From assembly GCA_938074135.1 (NCBI GenBank), contig CALJFL010000120.1:1-13917 (forward strand): DNA of 13,917 bases, in the 5' to 3' direction. Shown piece after piece: positions 6,555 through 13,790 of this stretch (its first letter is position 1; each line of letters starts with the position of its first letter). Under the pieces are notes generated by a model. That model worked only from the letters and a program-made list of their open reading frames with translations. It was not told the origin of the DNA and did not search any database. Origin of the DNA: an uncultured Halieaceae bacterium (lineage in GTDB: Bacteria; Pseudomonadota; Gammaproteobacteria; Pseudomonadales; Halieaceae). The translations under genes were made by a program, and so were the position numbers.

Positions 6555-7784
6555 TCAACTGGTCCCTGCTGCCTGCGCAGCCGAGTCGGCTTGTTCCACG
6601 CGTATCCGGCTCAGCAGAGGCAGTAATACAACCAGCATCAGCGGCGTGAACACGATAACCAGGCCGAACAGGGTCGGTACCATGCCGTAGATATCCAGTG
6701 CCAGGCCCAGTATCGGCCCCGACACAATAAATATCGCCCTGACACCGAGGCTCACCAGTGAGTTCACGGTCGCGCGAAAGTCCCCGGGAACCCTGCTATT
6801 GAGAGCCTCGTAGAACAGCGTCATGCTGAGCCCGCGAGACACCTGGATAGCGAAGCCGAACATCACTCCGGTCCAACCGCTACCAAAGGCCATGCCCAAC
6901 AAGCCGGCCAGTGGCAATAAAGCGACCAGTAACAGCAGGCGCCTTGTGCCAAGGAACTGTTCGATCGCGCTGGCGTAGCGCGCGGCCAGGCTGACTGTGA
7001 GTGCGAACGCCGCCCAGATGTAGCCGAAGCTGGCCAGTGGAATCCCCTGGATATCCCAGTACTTCTGGTAGATCCAGAATACATGCACAGCCAGTAAGCC
7101 GAACACGGCTATCGCGAATGCTGTCCACAAAACAACGGGTTTGCTGAATAACAACACTTCGACGATCTGCCGCGCGTTGCCGCGATTATCCTTCACACTT
7201 TTATCTGGCCGCGGTACTTCCACCAGCAGCAGCCCGAGTATAAAAGGTGCCAGCCCGGTTACCGCCTGTACCCAGATCACCCAGTCCAGCGACCACAGCA
7301 ACAGCAGGCTCGCACCTATGCCGGCAATACCGGAGGCTGCAGCCTCAATCGAGATCAGGCGGCTCAGCGACTTGCCTGCGCCGGCACCGCCGCGTTCGCC
7401 GGACTCCTGCAGATACACCTCGGTATCGTAGAGCAGGGCGAGGTCCGCCCCTGAAATCAGACTGAAGCCGACACCCAGAATCATCTCGTAGATGAGAAAC
7501 TCGACAAAAGTGTCTGCCCACAACAGCGAGAAGAAACCCAGGCCGTTGAGTGCAGAGCCCACCAACACCGCGTTGCGTCGTCCCCAGATATCGGCGATGT
7601 AACCCGAGGGCACCTCACACACTGCAATCACCAGGGCAAACATTGCCTGCGTTTGCAGTACCTGACTCATGGACAGGCCGTAGCCCTGCAGCAATGGCAC
7701 GAACACCGGGATCACGACCATAAAGCTATGGAAGAATCCCATCCAGTAGATGGTTGTAATGTTTCTGCGTAGTGACCTTTTCAC
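6555..7784 (-). CDS. Major facilitator superfamily transporter
   Basis: An integral membrane protein with about 12 hydrophobic segments spread over 409 residues, the usual MFS size. The cytoplasmic loop 2-3 signature (motif A) is GYIADIWGRRNAV at residues 61-73. A conserved SGADLALLYD stretch at 111-120 is shared with a group of poorly characterised MFS efflux-like proteins. The substrate is unknown. The start chosen is GTG at 7782-7784, because AAGGTGA (7790-7796) sits 5 nt before it. A TTG at 7803-7805 in the same frame would add seven residues but has only AGG 3 nt upstream. No ATG start lies in this area. The gene is monocistronic: a terminator follows it, and a second strong terminator stands only about 55 bp upstream of the start, which may mean control by read-through. 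Confidence 0.88.
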   Translation of the reverse strand: MKRSLRRNITTIYWMGFFHSFMVVIPVFVPLLQGYGLSMSQVLQTQAMFALVIAVCEVPSGYIADIWGRRNAVLVGSALNGLGFFSLLWADTFVEFLIYEMILGVGFSLISGADLALLYDTEVYLQESGERGGAGAGKSLSRLISIEAAASGIAGIGASLLLLWSLDWVIWVQAVTGLAPFILGLLLVEVPRPDKSVKDNRGNARQIVEVLLFSKPVVLWTAFAIAVFGLLAVHVFWIYQKYWDIQGIPLASFGYIWAAFALTVSLAARYASAIEQFLGTRRLLLLVALLPLAGLLGMAFGSGWTGVMFGFAIQVSRGLSMTLFYEALNSRVPGDFRATVNSLVSLGVRAIFIVSGPILGLALDIYGMVPTLFGLVIVFTPLMLVVLLPLLSRIRVEQADSAAQAAGTS

Positions 7785-7789
7785 GGTAC

Positions 7790-7796
7790 TCACCTT
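7790..7796 (-). promoter_or_regulatory. Ribosome binding site deciding the MFS start (AAGGTGA)
   Basis: Read leftward, AAGGTGA precedes GTG at 7784 by 5 nt. AGGTGA pairs without mismatch with the 16S rRNA 3' tail. It lies inside the reading frame of the alternative TTG start at 7805, so only one of the two starts is likely the main one. Confidence 0.55.
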
Positions 7797-7839
7797 GTCG
7801 GCCAAGTACCTGGAAAGCGGAGGATAATCTTCGGGGAAG

Positions 7840-7877
7840 AAAAAAGGCCTCCGGAACCAGGTTCTCGGAGGCCTTTT
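7840..7877 (-). terminator. Strong hairpin terminator with no assigned gene (possibly bidirectional)
   Basis: A near-perfect hairpin: AAAAGGCCTCCG (7842-7853) pairs with CGGAGGCCTTTT (7866-7877), and the stem continues as GAAC/GTTC (7854-7857 with 7861-7864) with one bulged T and a CAG loop. Leftward it runs into six T (A-run 7840-7845), the better termination signal; rightward it has only four T. It lies in the divergent gap between the MFS and fhs starts, upstream of both. It must therefore end an unannotated leftward RNA, act as an attenuator in an MFS leader, or block antisense transcription. Confidence 0.8.
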
Positions 7878-7905
7878 GTCAATTCATTAACTGATCAGTG
7901 CATCC

Positions 7906-7998
7906 TCAAACCACGTTGCCTGCGCACAGGCATACCGGCGACATGACGGTATAGTCATGTCGCTTAAACGTTGTCGCCTGTTTGATTCGCGTGGTCAT
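7906..7998 (-). CDS. Candidate 30-residue mini-ORF (leader peptide or spurious)
   Basis: Read leftward from ATG at 7996-7998, 30 codons run to TGA at 7906-7908, ending in SPVCLCAGNVV with a CxC pair. No convincing ribosome binding site precedes the ATG (AGGG is about 15 nt away). The frame is open much further upstream, as far as inside fhs on the opposite strand, which lowers its value as evidence. Much of the ORF is also forced by inverted repeats. In favour: it stands alone in a gap and is followed by a strong leftward terminator, then the MFS gene. No family is recognised. Confidence 0.18.
   Translation of the reverse strand: MTTRIKQATTFKRHDYTVMSPVCLCAGNVV
7917..7980 (-). other. Structured element with alternative stem-loops in the MFS-fhs intergenic gap
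   Basis: Within 64 bp there is a 10-bp perfect stem GCGACATGAC/GTCATGTCGC (7938-7947 with 7954-7963, 6-nt loop) and a TGCCTG/CAGGCA hairpin (7917-7922 with 7927-7932). A distal CAGGC (leftward, 7980-7976) could capture the same GCCTG used by the second hairpin. Read leftward, these stand 40 bp before the orphan terminator at 7840-7877. A perfect palindrome ACTGATCAGT (7890-7899) lies between. The pattern suggests a folded leftward RNA such as a small RNA or leader. It resembles no riboswitch class I can name. In the remainder of the 437-bp gap (7785-8221) I see the fhs promoter and leader described separately. Confidence 0.4.
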
Positions 7999-8022
7999 GG
8001 TTTGCAGCACTTTTACCCTGTT

Positions 8023-8052
8023 TTTACTGTGTTTGTCACAGGCGTCTATACT
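8023..8052 (+). promoter_or_regulatory. fhs: Candidate sigma-70 promoter for fhs
   Basis: TTTACT (8023-8028, 4 of 6) and TATACT (8047-8052, 5 of 6) are separated by 18 bp. The hairpin-like CTGTG/CACAG (8027-8031 with 8037-8041) lies in the spacer and could be an operator. Transcription from here would leave a leader of about 160 nt before the fhs ATG, including a run of eight T at 8136-8143. On the opposite strand the same spot reads TATAGA with TTGACC 20 bp upstream, a weak leftward promoter candidate. Confidence 0.4.
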
Positions 8053-8181
8053 CTCTCTTTGAGCTGCGTGGGTCAATCTAAGTGTCGATAGAGTGGGAAA
8101 ATTCACGTCGATAGATGACTGTAAGTTACCAAAGGTTTTTTTTCCGGGTTTTCGGGCAGATTGCAAAGGGCATAATGACAA

Positions 8182-8204
8182 GCAATAACAACACGCAATA
8201 ACAA
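8182..8204 (+). repeat. Two direct copies of GCAATAACAA in the fhs leader
   Basis: GCAATAACAA occurs at 8182-8191 and again at 8195-8204, a 13-bp period, ending 17 nt before the fhs ATG and just before its GGCGAG ribosome binding region (8208-8213). The unstructured CA/A-rich repeat could be an RNA-binding or translation-enhancing element. Its function is not known. Confidence 0.6.
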
Positions 8205-8221
8205 TTTGGCGAGAAATAAAA

Positions 8222-9895
8222 ATGATCAAATCCGATATAGAAATTGCGCGTGAGTCGATCATGCAGCCAATTGCGGCCGTTGCCGAGAAGCTCGCTATAC
8301 CGGCAGATTCGCTGGTGCACTATGGCCCTCACAAGGCAAAGATTAATCTCGATTTTCTGGACACACAGAAAGACAAGCCCCGGGGCAAGCTGATCCTGGT
8401 AACTGCCATGAGCCCGACGCCGGCCGGAGAAGGTAAAACAACGGTGGCCATAGGGTTGAGTGATGCGATCAATGCGCTGGGTAAGCCCTCAGCGGTTTGC
8501 CTGCGAGAACCCAGTCTTGGTCCCTGTTTTGGTTTGAAAGGTGGTGCCGCGGGCGGGGGTTATGCCCAGGTGGTGCCTATGGAAGAGATTAACCTGCATT
8601 TCACCGGTGATATGCACGCCATTGGTGCGGCTCATAACTTGCTGGCAGCAATGATCGATAACTACATTCACTGGAGCAATGAGCTGTGCCTGGATTTACG
8701 GCGGGTGACCTGGCGCAGGGTAGTCGATATCAACGATCGACAGTTGCGCAACGTGGTCACCGGCATTGGTGGTCCTGCCAATGGTTATCCTATGGAGGGG
8801 GGCTTCGATATCACGGTGGCCTCGGAAGTTATGGCGATTTTTTGCCTTGCTCGTAGTCTGCCGGAACTGCAGCAGCGGCTAGGCAAAATTGTCGTGGGTT
8901 ATACCCGTGATGGTGCGCCCGTCACGGCTGACGATGTCAATGCCGCTGGTGCTATGACGGCACTGCTCAAGGATGCATTGGCGCCCAACCTGGTGCAGAC
9001 CCTGGAGAACAATCCGGCATTTATCCACGGTGGGCCTTTCGCCAACATAGCGCATGGCTGCAATTCTGTGATCGCTACCGAGGCGGCCCTTGGCTTAAGC
9101 GATTACGTGGTGACGGAAGCCGGATTCGGGGCTGACCTTGGGGCCGAGAAATTTTTCAACATCAAGTGTCGCAAGTCGGGTTTGAAGCCCGATGCCGCGG
9201 TGATTGTCGCCACTGTCAGGGCGCTGAAGATGCACGGTGGTGTGCCCCGCGATCAACTTGAGACCGAAAACCTGTCCGCCCTGGAGCAGGGTCTTGAAAA
9301 TCTCGGGCGACATATTCGCAACACCGGGCGTTACGGGGTGCCACTGTCTGTGGCCATCAACCGGTTCAGCAGTGATACCGACGCCGAGATAGCGCTGATC
9401 ACGGACTACGTTGCAGGGCGTGGGGTGAAAGCGCACCTGTGTACCCAGTGGGCCGACGGTAGCGCTGGTGCGATGGAGTTGGCCGAGGCTGTGACCGACC
9501 TTGCGGATAATAACCAGGCCCAGTTTCGTACGCTGTATGAAGACGAACTCAGCCTGTGGGACAAGGCGCGGCAGGTGGCGCGGGAGATGTACGGTGCCGA
9601 TGATATCGATGCCGATCAGAAGATCCGCGACCAGTTCGCACAGTTTGAAGCTGATGGCTACGGCCGCTTTCCGGTCTGCATGGCCAAGACGCAATACAGT
9701 TTTTCTACCGATCCAAATTTACTGGGTGCCCCCAGTAATCACCGGGTGAAAATTCGGGAGCTGGCGCTGGCGGCGGGTGCTGAGTTTGTCGTGGTCATCT
9801 GCGGGGATGTGATGCGTATGCCCGGTCTGCCGCGGGTGCCCGCCGCCAACAGTATTTTTGTTAACGAACAGGGGCAGATCGAAGGCTTGTTCTAG
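8222..9895 (+). CDS. fhs: Formate--tetrahydrofolate ligase
   Basis: A 557-residue cytoplasmic enzyme of one-carbon metabolism: ATP + formate + tetrahydrofolate gives 10-formyl-tetrahydrofolate, feeding purine, formyl-Met and serine/glycine metabolism. The length is that of the bacterial family (about 555-560). The ATP-binding loop TPAGEGKTT is at 66-74. Further family blocks are [20 protein letters not shown] (near 95-114), then [24 protein letters not shown] and [17 protein letters not shown] near the C-terminus. All expected regions are present and intact. ATG 8222 follows GGCGAG at 8208-8213. No folate-pathway partner such as folD is visible beside it, so it appears to stand alone. It meets the dipeptidase gene tail to tail with a 36-bp gap that shows no clear terminator. 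Confidence 0.97.
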   Translation: MIKSDIEIARESIMQPIAAVAEKLAIPADSLVHYGPHKAKINLDFLDTQKDKPRGKLILVTAMSPTPAGEGKTTVAIGLSDAINALGKPSAVCLREPSLGPCFGLKGGAAGGGYAQVVPMEEINLHFTGDMHAIGAAHNLLAAMIDNYIHWSNELCLDLRRVTWRRVVDINDRQLRNVVTGIGGPANGYPMEGGFDITVASEVMAIFCLARSLPELQQRLGKIVVGYTRDGAPVTADDVNAAGAMTALLKDALAPNLVQTLENNPAFIHGGPFANIAHGCNSVIATEAALGLSDYVVTEAGFGADLGAEKFFNIKCRKSGLKPDAAVIVATVRALKMHGGVPRDQLETENLSALEQGLENLGRHIRNTGRYGVPLSVAINRFSSDTDAEIALITDYVAGRGVKAHLCTQWADGSAGAMELAEAVTDLADNNQAQFRTLYEDELSLWDKARQVAREMYGADDIDADQKIRDQFAQFEADGYGRFPVCMAKTQYSFSTDPNLLGAPSNHRVKIRELALAAGAEFVVVICGDVMRMPGLPRVPAANSIFVNEQGQIEGLF

Positions 9896-9931
9896 TCATT
9901 TTTCAGGTCGACATGCCGCATGACCCAGCGG

Positions 9932-11092
9932 TCACGGCAGGTTGGTGGCCATAAAGTTGGCCAGGTTGCCCCCCATCACCTTGCGGATCTCTGTCTCGGT
10001 AAAGTCCCGACGCAGCATTTCGTCGGTCAACAACACCAGCTCTGACGTATCGAAGGGCGTGACCACACTGCCGTCAAAATCGGAGCCCAGCGCTACATGG
10101 TCCTCACCCACCAGGTCAATACCGTAGCGCACTGCTGCTACGATGCTGTCGACATCGGTGGCACAGACCGCAGCGTCCCAATAACCGACACCAATCAGGC
10201 CGCCGCCTGCGGCGATCTGCTTCATGAGGTCGTCGCTGATATTACGGGGCCCCTGGCAGTGGCCGTAAAAGCCGGTGTGGCTGACGATCAGTGGCCGCTG
10301 GACCCTGGCCAATACATCCGAGACAACCGTGGGTGACGAGTGTGCCACGTCGATAATGATGTTCTTCTCGACCATGCGATCCACGGCCGCCTCACCGAAT
10401 GGGGTAAGGCCCGCACCGCTTTGGCCGTGCAGTGAGCCGCCCAGTCGATTGTCGAAGAAATGCTGCAGTCCCATCATCCGAAAGCCCGCCTCATAGAGTG
10501 TGTCGATAGCCTCCAGGTTGCCATCCAGTGCATGCGAACCCTCGGTACCCAGTATGCCGCCAACGATTTGACTGCCCGTTTCCCGCGCTGCCAGCAGGCG
10601 GGCCAGATCCGCCTGGCTGCGCACCAACTGAAACTCTCCGGGCGCGCGTTTTTCCAGCTCGGTAAGCCTTTGTGCCTGGTACAAGGCCCTGGCAGTCAGA
10701 CTGCTCCAGGTTGCGCTGGGCCAGCGTTGACCGATCGCCAGCAGCGTGATGTTGTCGATGGAGTCGCTGGTATTCTCCTCGTAATTGAGGCCGGCGGGTG
10801 ACTTGGTGACAGTGGTGAATACCTGTAAAGCGACGTTACCGGCCTGCAATCGGGGGATGTCCACATGGCCGCGATCGGCCCGTTCCAATAGATCGCGATG
10901 CCAAAGCGTACTGTCTGTGTGAAGGTCACCGACTAACAGGGTCTCGTGCAGCGCGACCGCAGCGGCAGAGGGGGCTGCCCGGTCCTGCCGTTCGACGGTG
11001 TTCATTGATGACTCGAGCAGTCCCGGTGCCAGGCTAAAGAACAGGACGGCCACGACGGCCAATGTCACCAGACTGTAAACAACACGCTTCAT
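9932..11092 (-). CDS. Membrane-anchored dipeptidase, peptidase family M19
   Basis: A 386-residue zinc dipeptidase of the M19 (renal dipeptidase) family, in the amidohydrolase superfamily. Metal and catalytic residues are all visible: H58 and D60 in GDLHTD, bridging E184 in GTEGSH, H251 in IDVAHSS, H272 in IVSHTG, R283 in GPRNISDD and D338 in GSDFDG. Residues 2-26 form an N-terminal basic-plus-hydrophobic segment (MKRVVYSLVTLAVVAVLFF) without a lipobox, so the enzyme is probably anchored in the inner membrane facing the periplasm, or secreted. The ATG at 11090-11092 was chosen over one 48 bp upstream because GGAGA (11098-11102) precedes it and the signal segment then starts the protein. Family members cleave dipeptides and some cyclic amides or beta-lactams. 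It is divergent from the acylase lipoprotein. Confidence 0.93.
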   Translation of the reverse strand: MKRVVYSLVTLAVVAVLFFSLAPGLLESSMNTVERQDRAAPSAAAVALHETLLVGDLHTDSTLWHRDLLERADRGHVDIPRLQAGNVALQVFTTVTKSPAGLNYEENTSDSIDNITLLAIGQRWPSATWSSLTARALYQAQRLTELEKRAPGEFQLVRSQADLARLLAARETGSQIVGGILGTEGSHALDGNLEAIDTLYEAGFRMMGLQHFFDNRLGGSLHGQSGAGLTPFGEAAVDRMVEKNIIIDVAHSSPTVVSDVLARVQRPLIVSHTGFYGHCQGPRNISDDLMKQIAAGGGLIGVGYWDAAVCATDVDSIVAAVRYGIDLVGEDHVALGSDFDGSVVTPFDTSELVLLTDEMLRRDFTETEIRKVMGGNLANFMATNLP

Positions 11093-11289
11093 GCAAATCT
11101 CCGTCAGGGGGCTTCGATCTTTTTGCGGCGATCTTAACATCTTCCAATGCGAGTTAGTTATTGCCGCGTCAGCCCGTTGTCTAATTTTTGTCTAGCTATC
11201 GGAGATGATTGGTTCAACAAGCTGGAATCGCGCTGCCCGGTGACAGTCGTCAATGATGTTATGGTCACGGATTCTGACGGAGATCGTGA
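11093..11289. promoter_or_regulatory. Divergent control region between dipeptidase and acylase genes
   Basis: The 197-bp gap must hold both promoters. No strong -35/-10 pair was found for either direction; leftward TAAGAT (11131-11136) is a weak -10 candidate. Both genes carry the identical 11-mer CTGACGGAGAT at their ribosome binding site, at 11097-11107 (leftward) and 11274-11284 (rightward), forming a widely spaced inverted repeat. Both sites decide starts: ATG 11092 for the dipeptidase and ATG 11290 for the acylase. Confidence 0.5.
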
Positions 11290-13788
11290 ATGTTGAAAAA
11301 ATTTGGTGTTGCAATGGTACTGCTGGCTACGTTGCAAGGGTGTAGTGATTCGGATAGTCGGCGCAATCCAGTGGAGGTGCCACCGGAACCCGAGCCGGAA
11401 CCAACGGTAACATTCTCCGCTGAGGTGCGGCGTACCGAGTACGGCATTCCTCATGTAAAAGCAGACGACTGGGGTGGCCTGGGCTATGGTTTCGGCTACG
11501 CGTACGCGCAGGACAATTTCTGCGTGGTGATGCGCGAAATTATTATCACCCAGGGTCGTTCAGCCGAGCTTTTTGGCGAGAAGGCTGGGAACCCGGAGTC
11601 CGACTTCCTGTTACGTTTTATCAATGGCGACAGGGAGGTATTCAAGGAACAGTTTTTCGACCAGTTGCCAGACTATGCACAGGAGCTCTCTGAGGGCTAT
11701 GTCGCGGGCCTCAATCGCTACCTCTCGGATACCGGAGTGGAAAATCTGCCCGAGGGCGATTTCGGTTGTCGTGGTGCCAGCTGGGTACAGCCCATTGATG
11801 CGATCGACCTGACGTTGTATCTGCGCCGCCAGGCTCTGCGCGGCAGTTCAACCCAGGGTATTTTCCGCAGCGCAATGCTGGCCGTAGAAGGGCCATCGGC
11901 AAATCAGGTGGCCAAGGCCGCAGACTCCAGCCCAGGTAAGCGTCAGCCAGCCCCCGAGATGGTGGCGTCTCGCTTGTTAAACTCTGTCGGTTTGGCGGAT
12001 GCAACGGCGCAACTGCGCAGTGTGGAGCGAGGCAGCAATGGCCTTGCCCTGGGCAAAGATGCGACGCGCGATGGCAGCGGTATGTTACTGGGGAATCCAC
12101 ACCAGCCCTGGTTTGGTGACGGCGCATGGTACATGGCGCATCTCACCTTGCCCGGTGTTTACGATTCAGCGGGTGCAGCGCTGCAGGGCTTTCCATTTAT
12201 TGGTATAGGCTTCAACCGTGACGTTGCCTGGACGCACACTGTGTCGCTGGCTAATCGCTTCAGTCTCTATGAACTTAAGCTAAACCCGGACGACCCGCTG
12301 CAGTATGACTATAACGGCGAGTGGCGGGATATTGATGCCGAAGACGTAACCATCAAGGTGCTGCTGGAAGATGGTAGTCTCGAAGAGCGAACGTTCACGT
12401 TCTACAGTTCACACTATGGTCCTATTGTTAATCTCGGGGGCCTTGAGCCATTGTTGCAGGGTTGGCCGATGTTTAACGGGTCTGTGCTGTCTTTTCGTGA
12501 CGCCAATCTTTTCACCGGAATCCGTAGCGTGGAGCAATGGATTGAGAAAGCACAGACCAGCAATCTGGATGAGTACATTGAGTCGCTAAACATCATCGGT
12601 AATCCGGTGTTTCATGATATCGCCGCCGACAGGCATGGTGAGGCATTTTACGGCGAGGTATCAGCAATCCCTTTTATCTCGCAGGAGCAGTTAGACACCT
12701 GTGTTAAAGGTCTAATAGCCCCGCTGCTGGCCAGGGTGACCACCAATGTGATTATTACGCTTGATGGATCGGATCCCGGTTGTGAGTGGGGCGACGACCC
12801 CGATGCACCGGCGGGCAGTAACCTGTATAGCAGTGGTAAATTACCGCAACTTAGAACGACTGACTATGTGGGTAATAGCAATAATAGCTATTGGTTGACC
12901 GATGCAAACAATCCCATCGAGGGATTTCCGACCATCATGGGGCCGGTTGGGTATGAAGGTCTGCAACAGTTTCTGCGCACTCGCATCGGGCACATTATGG
13001 TAGCCGAGCGCAAGGTAGCGACCGACGGACTCAGCGAAACACCGTTGTACGACCTGGAAACGCTCAAGCAAATGATGTACCTGAACCGGGTTTACGGCGC
13101 GGAGCTGGTATTGGACGATGTATTGACCGTATGTGAGTCGGACGCTGCAGCAGACGTAGCGCAAGCGTGCGGTGTGCTGGCTGCCTGGGACCGAAAGGCA
13201 GACCTCGATAGCCGGGGTACTCAGGTATTCATTGAGTTCTGGGGTCAGATTGGCGCTGAGTTCGGTAATTTCCAAGGCGTTGTTGCCAGTGATGAATTTT
13301 GGGCTGTGGACTTTGACCGCGAGGATCCCCTCAATACGCCGTCCGGTATAGATTTGACTATCGAAGCTAATCACGTTCGCGTGCTGGATGCGTTGGCAGC
13401 GGCGACCAGACGATTGGATGAAAATTTTGTTGCTCTTGATGCGCCCTGGGGTGAAGTGCAATATCTTGAGCGCAACAGCGAGAATGTGCCGATCCACGGG
13501 GGTGACGGTGGTGCCGGTATTTATGGCGCCATAGGCGTGGGGCTTTCCCAGGGCGGCTACAAGAATCCCAACGGCGGAAACTCCTACATTCAGGCCGTCA
13601 CCTGGAATGAGTCGGAGTGCCCGATAGTCGATGCGATCCTGGTGCCTTCTCAGTCCACAGATCCCGAATCGCCGCACTATGCCGACCAGACCCGGTTGTA
13701 CTCCAACAAGGACTGGGTTCGCTTCCCGTTCTGCGAAGAGGACATTGTGGCTAACCAGATTGGGGAAACACTGATTATCGAGGAATAA
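11290..13788 (+). CDS. Penicillin acylase / AHL acylase-family (S45) Ntn hydrolase, lipoprotein
   Basis: An 832-residue amide hydrolase of the penicillin amidase family, closest in motifs to PvdQ/QuiP-type acylases. The Sec signal MLKKFGVAMVLLATLQGC ends in a lipobox with Cys18, followed by an acidic Pro-rich spacer PPEPEPEP, so a lipoprotein is predicted. The alpha chain (about 40-190) and a linker precede the self-processing site G248-S249-N250, where S249 becomes the N-terminal nucleophile of the beta chain. LLGNPHQPW and GFPFIGIGFNRDVAWTHT follow. NSNNSYW at 529-535 carries the expected oxyanion Asn. The C-terminus has the family-like block SQSTDPESPHYADQTRLYS. Relatives mature into two chains in the periplasm and cleave N-acyl amides such as beta-lactams, acyl-homoserine lactones or acylated siderophore precursors. 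Which one applies here is unknown. GGAG at 11279-11282, 7 nt before ATG, fixes the start. Confidence 0.92.
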   Translation: MLKKFGVAMVLLATLQGCSDSDSRRNPVEVPPEPEPEPTVTFSAEVRRTEYGIPHVKADDWGGLGYGFGYAYAQDNFCVVMREIIITQGRSAELFGEKAGNPESDFLLRFINGDREVFKEQFFDQLPDYAQELSEGYVAGLNRYLSDTGVENLPEGDFGCRGASWVQPIDAIDLTLYLRRQALRGSSTQGIFRSAMLAVEGPSANQVAKAADSSPGKRQPAPEMVASRLLNSVGLADATAQLRSVERGSNGLALGKDATRDGSGMLLGNPHQPWFGDGAWYMAHLTLPGVYDSAGAALQGFPFIGIGFNRDVAWTHTVSLANRFSLYELKLNPDDPLQYDYNGEWRDIDAEDVTIKVLLEDGSLEERTFTFYSSHYGPIVNLGGLEPLLQGWPMFNGSVLSFRDANLFTGIRSVEQWIEKAQTSNLDEYIESLNIIGNPVFHDIAADRHGEAFYGEVSAIPFISQEQLDTCVKGLIAPLLARVTTNVIITLDGSDPGCEWGDDPDAPAGSNLYSSGKLPQLRTTDYVGNSNNSYWLTDANNPIEGFPTIMGPVGYEGLQQFLRTRIGHIMVAERKVATDGLSETPLYDLETLKQMMYLNRVYGAELVLDDVLTVCESDAAADVAQACGVLAAWDRKADLDSRGTQVFIEFWGQIGAEFGNFQGVVASDEFWAVDFDREDPLNTPSGIDLTIEANHVRVLDALAAATRRLDENFVALDAPWGEVQYLERNSENVPIHGGDGGAGIYGAIGVGLSQGGYKNPNGGNSYIQAVTWNESECPIVDAILVPSQSTDPESPHYADQTRLYSNKDWVRFPFCEEDIVANQIGETLIIEE

Positions 13789-13790
13789 TG

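Noticed and set aside
7854..7882. TTGACA (leftward, 7882-7877) as a -35 box for the MFS gene
   Set aside because: The hexamer is a perfect match, but no -10-like sequence stands 16-18 bp further on; that position is inside the terminator stem.
8029..8040. TGTG...TCACA resembling a CRP/FNR site upstream of fhs
   Set aside because: The half-sites are separated by 3-4 bp rather than the 6 bp expected for CRP, so it was treated as a small inverted repeat only.
7906..8262. 118-codon minus-strand ORF covering most of the MFS-fhs gap
   Set aside because: Its start lies inside fhs and its composition is not protein-like overall. Only the last 30 codons were kept, as a weak mini-ORF candidate.
12841..13677. 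278-codon ORF on the minus strand inside the acylase gene
   Set aside because: It is fully antisense to a strongly supported S45 acylase, shows no recognisable domain and is explained by the codon bias of the sense gene.
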